Shown here: one piece after another, positions 47,101 through 58,214 of the stretch
Position numbering within the stretch: the first letter of the stretch is position 1
How the letters are laid out: every line of letters begins with the position of its first letter
Assembly (NCBI GenBank): GCA_019828545.1
Contig: JACVRA010000248.1
Span: forward strand, 1-64,000
Direction of reading: 5' to 3'
Source: Paracamarosporium sp. OC-R06-R3
Lineage: Eukaryota; Ascomycota; Dothideomycetes; Pleosporales; Didymosphaeriaceae
Length of the DNA: 64,000 bases
The notes under the pieces: model-generated
What the model saw: the letters and a program-made list of their open reading frames with translations, nothing else
Database searches by the model: none
Told to the model about the DNA's origin: nothing
Translations under genes and position numbers: made by a program

Positions 47101-48070
47101 TGGATTTGGTCAGATACTACGCCCTGTGTCTATTGAAGAATCGCGCCTCTGTAATCGATGGAGGAGCGTCCCCGAGGGGATGGACTACTGTAACTACGTC
47201 ACATAGTTTCTATGAGGCANNNNNNNNNNNNNNNNNNNNNNNNNNNNNNNNNNNNNNCCTTCTCAGGGAGACTTCTCACTGACTCACTTACACTACACAC
47301 TCTTTTCTGCAGATAGCAATACAGCCTTGTTGTTGTTCTTACTTTACCTGGCTACTTACAACTACCTCGCCACCACTGTCAATATGATGGAGGATCTATA
47401 TAACGTCGCTGGCTGCAGGACAGATCGTACTTTCCTTACGTCCACACGTCTACGCTGGCATACTGGATCGTCAATCACTTTCGAAGATTGTGAGACACCT
47501 TCCTCATTTACCTGCAAGTGCAACCGTCTTCAAGAAATTGTGCGGAAGGGTGCCATCGGCAATGTTGTTGGGCCAGACATTCTCGAGGACCATGGTGCTA
47601 TTATCTTCGGTTATGCTGGTAATATGTTCGAAAAAGCATGCTCCAGACCTCAAAAACAAACTGGGAGAAAGCGCCTCTATGCACAATCAAATATTCCACT
47701 ACCAACTACCACCGAACGGCAAGAGGACACGTTGCTAAATACGGCAGAGTCAACTGGCGATACACACAACGGACGCGTGTTATCAATCACCAATCTCGGA
47801 ACTACTTCTGAAAACATATTAGATACAATCCAATCACTCCCTGTCTCTGAAGTAGACCAGATGGACACAGTAACTATAACGTCTCCACTAGGTCTTCCTC
47901 ACAAGAAACTCCGACGCACACATGGCCTGTGCAGTATAAACGCCACTATGGACGACCCATCAAATCATACCGGTCAGCGACTCCAAGCCAGGCCCGTGAA
48001 CGCTAACTGCAACATCCTAAATGACGTCAAAGTAAACCATAACGATCACAAACCTTCGCTTGATAGATGA
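44143..48070 (+). pseudogene. Unrecognised large fungal protein, split by a solo LTR and a 1-nt frameshift
   Basis: One gene in pieces. A short first exon 44143-44168 is possible (GTAAGT donor, phase fits exon 44388). The frame runs to PWDFKK and shifts at the A5 tract 44674-44678; one missing base explains it. The second frame continues with an acidic, Ser-rich region. A 50-nt intron 45773-45822 (phase 1) leads into SVLSNLSSVHSM...VEVAQQLAWFTAAF. At 47189 a solo LTR interrupts after GMDY. The frame resumes at 47361 with no loss if the LTR and one ACTAC are ignored, and stops at 48068-48070. About 1,200 codons in all. I know no domain for it. The C-terminal Cys-containing segment (TCKCNRLQEIV...LEDHGAIIFG) looks conserved in style. 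Confidence 0.7.
47189..47360 (+). mobile_element. Solo LTR, copy 3 (contains 38-N gap), inside a gene
   Basis: LTR with intact ends and a perfect 5-bp target duplication ACTAC (47184-47188 and 47361-47365), differing from copy 1 at three aligned positions I could see. The middle is N (47220-47257), where copy 1 has 51 bp. It splits the reading frame of the large unknown gene and introduces a stop (47204-47206). A hidden full-length retrotransposon in the gap cannot be excluded. Confidence 0.92.
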
Positions 48071-49704
48071 GATTGGTGCAACGAACAATGCTAAGAAGAG
48101 AAGAGTTTGCGGAGTGTAGCAGGATAATTGGGTAGAATATTAATCATGAGGACAAAACAAGACCCTCCAGTCCTTGGCCAATCTTTGAAGCATCATCATC
48201 TGAGTATCTCTCCGAACAGTTCAAAGGGCTTAAGCGCGAGATAAGGAAAAGCCCGTTTGACCGCATACATAGCCTCAAATGCGGGATGTCTCGAAAGAAA
48301 CATCCGCACTGTTCATTGGCGAGCAGAGCGAGTCAAGTCCACGAGCTATCGGTCCGCCGTCCCGTAAGATGTAGAAGATAGAGAGAGAATCTACAGCTAC
48401 CACATTACGAACCCTGCAGGGGCTATTGTCAAAGCTTACCTTATTCAGGGATGAGTACGAAGAGATCGAGATTGAGCCAGTATAACACGTACTGAGTCAT
48501 GCTCTCCTTCACAGAGAAAGTATTTCTTTCACAGGCTCTCATCAGCATCTTGATGACGACTTCCTGTGGGTCTGCATGCAGTAATCCTATCATCCTGCGA
48601 TCTAGTTTTCCATACAGTGACTACACGGTACTTCTTGAAAATGAGTAAAGCGGTACTTTAAGACATGGAAGGCCCGGTCTTCTGTTAATATTCAAATATG
48701 CGAAATGACAACAACCACAATCGCAAAACATAAGCACTGTGGAAATTCTAAACATGTGATAGCGCTTCACGTCCAGCTTTAGGATGCAGATTCTTCATTG
48801 ATTCGCCAGATTGCGCAAATAAACTAAAACCCCCTGCGAATAACCCCGCGTACTTCGTATTCATGTCCTACTAAAGTTAGTGGGGGCCTAAGTCTTATTT
48901 GTAACCAATCTCTCCCCTCTCTTCGACTTATTATGGTTGACACCCCAAGAAATAGTTGGGTCGCTATTCACAAGGATTTCCTTTCCCCTTGCCGCTGCCG
49001 TGCGCCAATCATGGTGACGGACGCATCGTTATAATTAGAACGCATTGACTTGTTCGGTCATAGTACTCTCCAACCGCCAAGTCTTAACCAACGTAGGGGC
49101 CGAATTCCGGGCATATTCTCGCTTGCAATGGTGCGGTCACCCTGCTCTGATTGGTAGCCACAGTTACCTAAATGCTGCGTTACACCAGCTACCCATGGAC
49201 GATTTATTGCGTTGTTGCCTTCTTCTGCATTTCGGGTCAAGGCTCTCCATTTTCTCTTTGCTTAGAGCCTAGAGCAAGTTGGTGATCAAAGGAAACTAAT
49301 CCTATGAAGGTATAGTCGCGTGACGAAAGATGACTTGATTGTGGAAAAAGCATAGTTTTCGCCCTGCGGTTCTATGCAGGGCTATTTGATTGATTTCTAT
49401 TCTTGGAACTACAGTAATCTTGCATGGAAGATGATCTACTGACACCAAAATAATTAGAATCGGTGTGGATGCTGGCAGTTCACCAATTCTAGGCAATCGC
49501 GCGAGGAAGCTGATATGCATGTGTTGCTCCTGTACTACGTTCTTTCAGGAGAGCGGATTTATATTGATTTCTTTCTTCTGCTTTCCTTGCATAAGATATG
49601 TCCTAGAGACACGCAAGACGAGTCCAACACATTGACTTTTTCATGGGGGTATGCTCTATCCTAGCGTAACAAGCACTTATTCTAGGCTTTTTTCTTGGAC
49701 TAAG
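48071..49704. other. Intergenic, 1.6 kb
   Basis: No gene supported on either strand, and no long repeat seen. Confidence 0.45.
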
Positions 49705-51695
49705 ATGTCTACGAATGCTCTTGGGAATCAAGTAGCTTCCACACAACGTTTCACGCCTGGTTCTTCACCTAAGGACAAGACCACGGTCATTGAATGTGTT
49801 CCGGAGAATCAAACTCAGAATGCAAAGCATAGAGCGACTAGCTCTTTCGATGGATCTCTCCTTTCAGTATGGTCATCAGCAATCTGCGCTTTGGTGCTAC
49901 TTGTTCTCACGGCCATCTACGCCGGCAACTCTTCACTCTTCGCTGGACATCGAAGTCTTGGACGATCTCCTAGTAATGTCCTGCTTGTACTGAGGGTTCT
50001 CTCTGAGCTAGCGGGTGTGATGCTCGCTACCACCATCGCCGGTACCCTCGAGATGGTGCAATGGATGCTTATCAGCCGCCGAGGAGGGAAGAAAGGAATG
50101 AGCTTCACCAACTACTTGGTCATGCACGCTGGCACCGGCGTACTCGGTCTCATAAAAATGGCTTTCGGACGTGGTATACCGAAGCTAAGCAATCGATTCT
50201 GGAGCATGACCCGGCTCATAGGTATTGCAATGGTACCGCTTTTGAACGTCGTCATTATGAGTGAGTTGGTCTGCTGCATCGTATAGAGTGTGACTGAGCC
50301 TTTTCTAGGTGATGTTAGTACGACAATCACATACGATAAGCTCACGACCGTCGCACCTGTGAATGGGTATGGTGTCGGCACATTCAATGCCTCTTTAGCT
50401 GCGATATGGCACCCGATGGCCGACTTACTCTTTTCAACTAACTTTATGTACTTCTTGTCAGATGGCGCTCGCGTAATTGACATTACCGTCCCTGAGGCAC
50501 GAGATCGCTGTAACGATGGCCACACTGGCTGCAACGTTTCGTATTACGTTTCCGGGGGAAGTGGTGATTTCGCGCCAGCATTACTAGCAAGTGACGGCTC
50601 AAGAGGTGCTGATGCTTTTCTTGCTGAGGCTCAGCCCGGTTTCGTGTTTGACTACGCCGACGGTAGCGACGATTGGTCATTCACCGACAGCGAATGCAGT
50701 GTGTTTGGAGCTGACATCGCCGCGTGGGCGCTGTGTATCAAGGACGGCGAGGACAATAACGAGATTCGCGCTCGACTCATTGACTGCCCTGCCGACGTTG
50801 CATCCATGTTCCAATGTCAGGCCACAAAATCATGGTTAAAGAATCGGGGTTTTTCCACTTCCCTGCATTCATGGTACCGGTATGTGTGTCCAAGTAGCTC
50901 ATTATGCTCCCAATATATCAGCTAATCCAACAATCACCACACAGTTCAGCGGAGGTTGCATATAGCCGGGTGAACGACTCCATATTGACGCATTCATTCG
51001 ACGAATCGCCCCCCAAGATCCCAGCTACTATACCTGCATCAGAGCTCCTGACCGCCTTTACCCTGGTATTCAAGTCTTCGAATAAAGCTAGCCCTTTTGC
51101 AAACGCTCTCACTCTACTCGGTGTTGGGAATAATACAGCAGCGACACCCATCTATGCGTGGTGGTACTTTCACGGCGCCTCTAGACTCGCGAATACAGAT
51201 GCGGCAGCTCGCAGGAGGGGCATCAGTGGCCTACAGTCGATGCTTGGACTAGCAATCTATCATTGTCAACCCAAGGCATTTAGTGAGATTCGTGATCTCG
51301 GTTACGATAACACGACAAGTGTGGGCAAGGCAATCCTAGCATCGTTTCCAACTGGGGTACAGGGAACACCCGTCTTTCCGGCTGTGCTGAGATATATAAT
51401 CGTCATCGAGTACGGCACGCTAATTGCATACATCGTCCTTGGTGGGGTAACGCTTGTTCTTTGCTTCATAGCGCTGGTGGTGGTGACTTTCGCATCACCA
51501 AACAAGATGGAATGGGGTTTGAGTTCATTCCCCATGCTGGATTTCTTATCTCAATGCAAGGTAGTGGATCACAGCGATCGCCGAAGTTCGGTTTCGATGG
51601 ATGACTTTCACAACCAAGCGAACGATAATAACCGCCAAGATTCACCTATGTGCAAAACGAAGAGGTTCCGAGTTGTCTTGGCAGATAAAGACTAA
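49705..51695 (+). CDS. Unrecognised multi-pass membrane protein
   Basis: Model join(49705..50260,50309..50879,50945..51695), 625 aa, introns of 48 and 65 nt in phase. A 50-residue polar N-terminus is followed by three hydrophobic segments (VWSSAICALVLLVLTAIYA, LRVLSELAGVMLATTIAGT, LIGIAMVPLLNVVIM). A long loop of about 330 residues contains paired Cys and several N-glycosylation sequons (NAS, NVS, NNT), so it is probably extracellular. One last strong helix or helical pair (IVLGGVTLVLCFIALVVVTF) precedes a cytosolic tail. The architecture suggests a cell-surface protein. I recognise no family. Confidence 0.72.
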
Positions 51696-52210
51696 CAAAC
51701 CTCGATGAATCGCTGACAATGTGGACGGACAATTTTCAAGGTAAACTGAACCAGCATCTTTGATCGCCGTTACCGCGCAAGCCAAACACCTGATTTCATT
51801 TTAAAGAGGTCGAATTGAAACGCCCGGAGGAGGGTTGAAGAAAGGGTTCAGTCAAGATACGTAGAAAGTATTTTGCCCATTATAGCACGCTCGAGATCAT
51901 CTCCTTTTACGTTCCATCTTGGTCGTAATGTCTCCGGGTTGGGTAATCAATATTTCCGGGTTTATTCTGCTTGCTACGGAATAATCCACGCTATTTCAAT
52001 TAACAGCTTCTCGAAATTGCATGGTCAGTCAGTATCTTGTTGCAGTCCAATTTAGATCTTAGGGTCTTCGAGGTATATTGCGTAACAATAATACAACGGC
52101 TTCAATGTTGCACCTTAGAGTGACCATGAGCGCTTGACCAAATTCTGTTTATGTTTGCATTTCTTTCCTCGCTGGCACTGCAAAATGTCTTCTCGTATGG
52201 GAAGTATAGA
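51696..52210. other. Intergenic, convergent
   Basis: 515 bp between two convergent genes. Nothing found. Confidence 0.45.
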
Positions 52211-53440
52211 TCAACCGGACTCATTTCCTAGCTTATGAGACTTTTGGCGATATTTAGTGCTCCTTTTCAGTCCATATGCAACTTCCTGAGCTTCTAAGTT
52301 GGCCAGCTCTTCTAAATCATTCTCTTGCTCCTGACTGAATTCGGTGACATACTCGCTCCTTGCTCCACGCAAAAGAAGCGGGTCGCTTGATCTATTGATC
52401 CTCACCTTTGGGGCCTCCTCCTCAAGCCTCGGTACAGGATCTGTCACCCCTTGCAACCATGTGCTATCCTTATGTACGTTTAATTTACACCCGAGATAGC
52501 TTTGTCCTTCTCTTTCACGATTCCAAGATTCAAAGCCCACAAAGTACAAGAACGCGTTAACAACACGCTTCTCCCAGTCGATAGGCGGCATGTCACAGGC
52601 AAGAAGCAGAACGTGCGATTCAGCAAGAACGCGGAAACAGTGATCGATAACGCTTTGAGCTTTTTCATCTTGTATATTCCTTTCTCCATGTTGAGGAAAC
52701 ATATTCTTGAGTTTTTCTGCTGTCGTCGCATTCCCGTGAACACTAGCGGAGCGGGCAAAAGCGAACGGTACCCATGCCTGGTACGCAGCTTCGAGCGCGA
52801 GCGTTTCTGGAAAGCATTTGAGAATCATAAGGGCAAGAAGCATCTCAAGCATCTCATCGATGATACTCTCCCAGCCAATGTTTAGCCGCCGTGAAGAAAT
52901 AGGTACGGTAACTTCCATGTGGGCTGCAGCCTTTATCCGAGCCTTCGAATGACACGCCAGATAGTAGAGTGCTTCAGTCTGTTCGCATGCCAGGAGTGCT
53001 TTAATGGCACGGTGCTGAACTTGTCGCTCGTGGTGGCTTTTCGATGAGTCTGCCGTCCAGTAGGAAGTCCGCTGCATTACTGGTTTTAAGGGCGTCATTT
53101 GCACATATTCAAGCCCTAAAATGCTAAGCGGCAGTTCAAAAACGTCGTCTGCGAATAATTTGTCGTGCGATGCTTGGCTGATGGCGCATTGCTGGTTGGA
53201 TATCTCTTCAGCTGTCCGTCTGATCATTCGGGCAAAGACCGCCGCTGATATCTGCAGTTCAGAGGCCCATTCATTCTTCGGTACTTTGGGGCTAAGGATA
53301 AGTGGTTCGCGATTGCTATTTTCGTTCTTCCAGCTTTGATACGTGCGCTTATACCACTGGTCTAGTCGATTTGTGCGTGCTGGTACAACCTGAAAACGAC
53401 TGCGAAGTATCGATTCAAGCGATGTCTGTACATTGTCCAT
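52211..53440 (-). CDS. Unrecognised soluble protein
   Basis: An intronless 409-aa frame from the ATG at 53440 (MDNVQTSLESILRSRFQ). The same frame stays open upstream to an ATG at 53857, which would add 139 residues with hydrophobic stretches. I prefer the shorter form because the upstream part has no regular pattern, but a membrane-anchored long form is possible. The protein is mostly helical, with Trp/Tyr-rich N-terminal and Glu-rich C-terminal parts (EQENDLEELANLEAQE). Two segments (LACEQTEALYYLACHSKAR and IIDEMLEMLLALMILKCF) look like packed helices. No family recognised. It lies at the end of the accessory block. Confidence 0.6.
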   Translation of the reverse strand: MDNVQTSLESILRSRFQVVPARTNRLDQWYKRTYQSWKNENSNREPLILSPKVPKNEWASELQISAAVFARMIRRTAEEISNQQCAISQASHDKLFADDVFELPLSILGLEYVQMTPLKPVMQRTSYWTADSSKSHHERQVQHRAIKALLACEQTEALYYLACHSKARIKAAAHMEVTVPISSRRLNIGWESIIDEMLEMLLALMILKCFPETLALEAAYQAWVPFAFARSASVHGNATTAEKLKNMFPQHGERNIQDEKAQSVIDHCFRVLAESHVLLLACDMPPIDWEKRVVNAFLYFVGFESWNREREGQSYLGCKLNVHKDSTWLQGVTDPVPRLEEEAPKVRINRSSDPLLLRGARSEYVTEFSQEQENDLEELANLEAQEVAYGLKRSTKYRQKSHKLGNESG

Positions 53441-54456
53441 ATTTTTAATACGTTTTCTCGTTGATTCAAGGGTATTTAATTTTAGTGGGAAGTGAAGGAG
53501 GAAAGCTCTCAAAGAACAAGGTAGGAGAGCAGTGTGGCTGTGCAAAACCATCTTGCTTGATAGGTCAAAAAGCTGACTCAGAGTGACTACTCCCTTGTTC
53601 ATTTTTGGAAACCTGCGAAGAGTCACTTCGTACACAAAAAGAGCATGAGATGAAGTGACTGATATCGTACCTCGACATTCTACGAAGTGAAAATTCACAT
53701 ACTGGGAGACCAGAACAGAGTACCATCCTCCCCATATACCACCAATTGACAATGTCGGCAATGGTGGACGCAGTTGTCTCGAAAACCATTTTGTAAATAG
53801 TATCAAAATAGAAGTAATACCCCAAATACAAGCGCCCCCATCTAGTCGTACCATCACTCTTCGTTAGTAATCTCGATTAGTGCGTCCCTCTCACAGAACA
53901 TCCTATATCCCCATATCAATCCCAAATACTTCCTTCATCTAGCACGCTTAGTCAAATTCTACGCAATCATATAGGCGAAGGACTCGGGATAACAAGTGGG
54001 GACGTTGATGATGAGGTTTGAGGGGTCAAAATTGTTCTTTCTCTTCTTTGTATTCTCTTTAGAATATGTTCATCACGGCGTGCAATCGCACGTATTCAAT
54101 TTATTTCTCTGAGTTCTATCTTGTTCGGTGCTTGCTTAAATATGGAAAATATTTTGGTTTGTCCTCTGAACCACAACGCACGCGTGGTAGCAAAGGCTTC
54201 CTACAAGTCACTAGGCGAGCGTTCTAGAAACATGATATAACGCAAATAGTAAAAGCGCAGTGCGATTCTCATAGATATCCTAGTTTTCCTGACCAGCCTC
54301 AACGCCTATCGATGCAATGTACACGTGATAAGTCTTACCAACTCTACAGTAGGAGCGTTCATTTTTTCAGCGACACCCTATCCTCTACGTTCCGGCAAGT
54401 CCAGAGCTTGCCATCCTTCCACCTTCAAATTTCCTTGCCGCAAATAAATTTTGGGC
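53441..54456. other. Spacer between accessory and housekeeping genes
   Basis: Holds the possible N-terminal extension of the previous gene (to 53857) and then about 600 bp of AT-rich DNA with nothing recognised. Confidence 0.4.
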
Positions 54457-55597
54457 CTAGAACGGAGGCAACCAGAACTGGTAGCCACCGTTCTTCTGTC
54501 GAAAGACACTAAGGAGGAAGCTGTACATGCAGAGCAGGACGCCGCTCCAGAGGAAGACGGCAAATTGCTGTGCGCGCGAATCGGCGATGCGGGGCACCTT
54601 GAGCGCGAGAGAGATCGTAGCGAAAGATAGAACACCGTCTGTATTGGATTAGCCTCCTTGACCATTCAACTTTGTCATGCTATACTCACAGATAGCTGCA
54701 ACGATCTGCGATTCAAGACCAAACTGATTGCTAAAACCACCAGCGAAGTAGCTGATCCCGCCCTTGCCGTCTCCAGAGACATACGGCACTTTGCGAATGT
54801 GGTTGAACATGTGGCCACTGGTAAAGAGCAGCACAGCGATGAGACTGAATGCAGCCCAGAGGTTGCGGTTTTGTAGGATGGGAATGACATAGGGCGAAGC
54901 AACGGCGACGAAGGTGATCACACCGAGGACGGCGGTCGTGACGGTGATGATCTTAACCCAGTTAATGGGGCGAGAGATGGCAGGCTTGGGAGCATCGGCG
55001 GGGAGCTGGCGCGAGACCCAGGCGTGGATCTGCTCGGCGGATTGGGGGCTAATCGTTGTCAGATGCATGTTCCGAATACTTCAAAAGGAGGGAGCCTTAC
55101 CCGTTGGTAAAATCGAAGCGGACGGGCTGCGAGTCAACCTTCGCATTGGGTCCTACGGTGGGGTGAAAGTAGAGCAGGATCGGAGCGGTTTGAAGCATCA
55201 ACTGTGTATCATCAGCTCATATAGCTTCACTTTACAGCAGAGTCTTTCGTACCGACTGGAACGTGTTCTTCCCATCCACAAAATCCAGCGTGCCAAACAC
55301 TAACCTGCTCTTCCCCTCTTTGTCGCCCTTCACCCAGCTCTTGCCCAGCAACTCCCATTCAGGCTGAAACTCGCGGCACAATGTGCACCCGAATCGAGTC
55401 TCCAAAGCAGTCAGCAGCACGGTGACGGAGTAATCCCGCGGTGCCTTTGTCAATTGCGCGTAGGTGGCATCGTCGAGCTTGAGCGGGCCTGAAGATGATT
55501 TGGAGCGGAAGTCGTTGAAGCGGTCGCCTGAGGACTTTTTGGCAGCCAGCGCCGTGAAAGGCAGCAGCGAAGCTGTGAGAAGCTGTAGCCAGCGCAT
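54457..55597 (-). CDS. Oligosaccharyltransferase subunit OST3/OST6
   Basis: Model complement(54457..54638,54690..55048,55101..55201,55253..55597), 328 aa. It is a subunit of the ER oligosaccharyltransferase, which transfers glycans to Asn. The N-terminal signal peptide (LLTASLLPFTALAA) is followed by a luminal thioredoxin-like domain with the redox motif CTLC, which holds substrate Cys residues in mixed disulfides. Four membrane helices follow (VKIITVTTAVLGVITFVAVA, LWAAFSLIAVLLFTSGHMF, a helix around DGVLSFATISLALKV, FAVFLWSGVLLCMYSFLLSVF). The C-terminus is QFWLPPF. Three introns of 51-52 nt are in phase. It is divergent from the coiled-coil gene with 410 bp between starts. Confidence 0.95.
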
Positions 55598-56007
55598 TGT
55601 GTGTGGGCGGCGCGGTATATGTGGTAGTTTGGGAGCTCTGCTGGATGTTAACTTCAGAGCTTGGGGAACGTGTCCTTGCGCAGAGCGAGGGCTACGTAAT
55701 CACGCTAAGCGAGTTGCAGGGGTGCGGGTTCAACGCTAGAGACATATCTCTTGAAGACAGCAGATAACAATAATCAATCCATTGAAGCGGAGGTTCATGT
55801 TGCTAAAGGTCGATATGTATCGAAAAGATCATATCTCATCTGGTTGCTATTATCTCCGGTAAACGTTGCAAAGAAGACGGATCCCTTTCGGTAGTGCCTG
55901 GTTTCTTGGCAACGGCTATTGTTTTGTTTACGACGCGTCCGCCGACTTGACCTCAACCCCTCCAATCCTATCCTCCCACCTTACCCTGTTCCACAGCATC
56001 TTACACA
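55598..56007. promoter_or_regulatory. Divergent promoter, OST3/6 / coiled-coil gene
   Basis: 410 bp between two start codons. No specific site is recognised; pyrimidine-rich tracts precede the coiled-coil gene start. Confidence 0.45.
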
Positions 56008-58214
56008 ATGGCTATCGACATTGAAATAGATCATAATCATGAAATTAAAGACGTGAGTTGCACTGTGCACTTGTGATGACGAAGAAAGATGTTGACGTGG
56101 TGTAGTTGAAGCACTCGCTACGAACGGCAGGCCTGGAGCTCAGCTTGGAGCGCAGCAAACACTCGGTTGAGATGGTTGCTAAGGATGAAGATGTCCGGAA
56201 GCTGCGAGTCAGCCAGTGCTTGCTGCAAGACGAAATCAGCGATCTGCACGAGCAGCTGGAAGAGGAACAGGCGCGTTCAGACGTATTGGAAAACGAGCTC
56301 AACGAAGCTCTTGCACAACTAGACGAGCAAACGGCTACTGCTGAGCTAGCGCAAAACCAAATTCGCACGCATTGCCGAGAAGTTGCAAATCTAAAGGTAC
56401 GTCACCCCAGCGACAACGCCCGCTCGGCCCGCTAAACAACGCGCCAGGCCGAACTCAAAGCAATGGAAAACGTCACCTCGGACTCGAATAAGATCCTCTC
56501 CGAGAAGCTTGCCCTCACCCGCGAACTGTCCTCGCTCCGCCCCGAAGTCGAACACCTGCGCGCGCAGGTAGAGTCCAACGACGGCCTGCTTGCCGAGAAG
56601 CTTTCCCTTCAGCGCCAACTGAATACCGCTCAGGTTGAACTGGAAAACGAGAAGCGCACATCTGCCCGCGCACTTGCAAAACAGTCAAAGAAGATGGAAC
56701 AAGACGAGGACATCCGCGCACAGCTGGAGGAGATCCGCAATGAACTGGCAAAGGAAAAGAAGGAGCGGTTGAAGGCTGAAGCCGCATTAACTAAGGCAGA
56801 GGGGTTGGCTGAGCAGGCACAGGCCGATTTAGAGTCGCAGCAACAGGCCGCGGAACGCGCACAAGCCAAACTGGATAAGGCCGGAAAGAAGGAAGCGCAA
56901 AGGGCGAGCAAACGGGACGAGGAACGCGACGCTGAGGTCGAGCAGCTGCGACAAGAACTGGCACGGGAGAAGAGCGCTCGTATAGCTGTTGAAAAGGCAA
57001 ATGCAAAGAACGACGAGCGCGATGCACAGCTAGAGGAGCTCCAGCAACAACTCGACCAGGAGAAGCGCGAGCGTCAGAAACTTGAAAAGGCCAACAAGAA
57101 GAATAGTCAGCAGAGCAGCCAACAATCCGAAGGAAAAGCCGACCAAGCAAAGATGGAGCTCGAGCAGGAGAAACGCGAGCGCAAGCAGCGAGAAAAGGAA
57201 TATACTAAGGCCCTGTCCGAGCTGCAAGCCAAGAATACCATCCTCGACGACAAATTGAACGCTTTCCGCGAGAAGCTCCGTTCTACCAAAGAGAAACTCA
57301 AGCAGAAAGAGGAGGAACTTGAGCACGCCTCGCGAGCACAAACCGCACCGCCTACGAAAGCCGTCCGTGAGACATCCGTCAAACCCGCGAAGAACGCCCG
57401 GAAGCGCATGGCCGCCTCTGTCGAGCCGGAAACCAACCTTGGGACCCCAGGAAACAGCTTGCCAGCGAAGAAGACCAAACGTGGAACATCTGTTACGGCC
57501 ATTGGCGACACGTCCAACTTTTCACTCACGCCCTTCTTGAACCGCACTGTCGCTGGAGCACCAGGCGAAACAATCTTGGAGGAAGACGAGGATGAAGACG
57601 GCGAGGCCGAGGCCGAGGCCGGCGCTCAAGAAGCCACACCCACGGCACCGCCTAAGAAAGCTCCTACAAACCTCAAAGTCAAGGCCCTCGCACCGTCCGC
57701 ATCTAACAAAGCAAATGCGAAGCCTGGTGCCAGAAAGAAAGCACCAGCGCCCATACTGGACGTTGTTGCCGAGGAAGCCTCTCAACTATCCCCTAAGGAC
57801 AATTCTGAGAATTTACCCGTACCCGCCGTTACCATCCCACTCAAGACCACGGACGGTCCCTCCAAAGAGCCTTCGAAGAGCAAGCTCGTCCCTAAAGTTA
57901 AACCCCGCAAGTCGCTCATGTCTTTTGCAACGTTCACCGACGAGCCCGCCGAGAAGAAGAAGAAGCGCAAGCTGGGTGCTAGCGGGCTTGGAAAGACGTT
58001 GTTCGATGACGATGAAGAGGCTGAGGATGAAGCTGTGGCTAAGCCAAAGAGCAGTAAAGGTCTATTTGCTGCGAGAGCGCTCGGGAAGGTGGGACTAGGC
58101 AAGGGAAATAGTAAGCCGATCAGTGGGGGCTATAACATGATGTCTGACGAAGGGTTTGCGTTTTCCCCGCTCAAGAAGGACAGGAGGGGCGCCGGGGCAA
58201 GCTTCTTGAAGTGA
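56008..58214 (+). CDS. Coiled-coil protein, probably nuclear or spindle-associated
   Basis: Model join(56008..56052,56106..56396,56448..58214), 700 aa, introns 53 and 51 nt. Residues about 15-430 form an almost unbroken heptad coiled coil rich in Glu, Lys and Gln. The C-terminal third is low-complexity, with Lys/Arg clusters that fit nuclear localisation signals (PAKKTKRG, EKKKKRKLG), acidic patches (EEDEDEDGEAEAEAG) and short conserved-looking pieces (LMSFATFTDEP, YNMMSDEGFAFSPLKKD). FAFSPLKKD contains a minimal proline-directed phosphorylation site. The layout resembles fungal chromosome-segregation or spindle-pole proteins, but I cannot name the orthologue. Confidence 0.85.

Noticed and set aside
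56448..58214. Long minus-strand frames opposite the coiled-coil gene
   Set aside because: Mirror readings of a low-complexity Glu/Lys/Gln-rich coding sequence.
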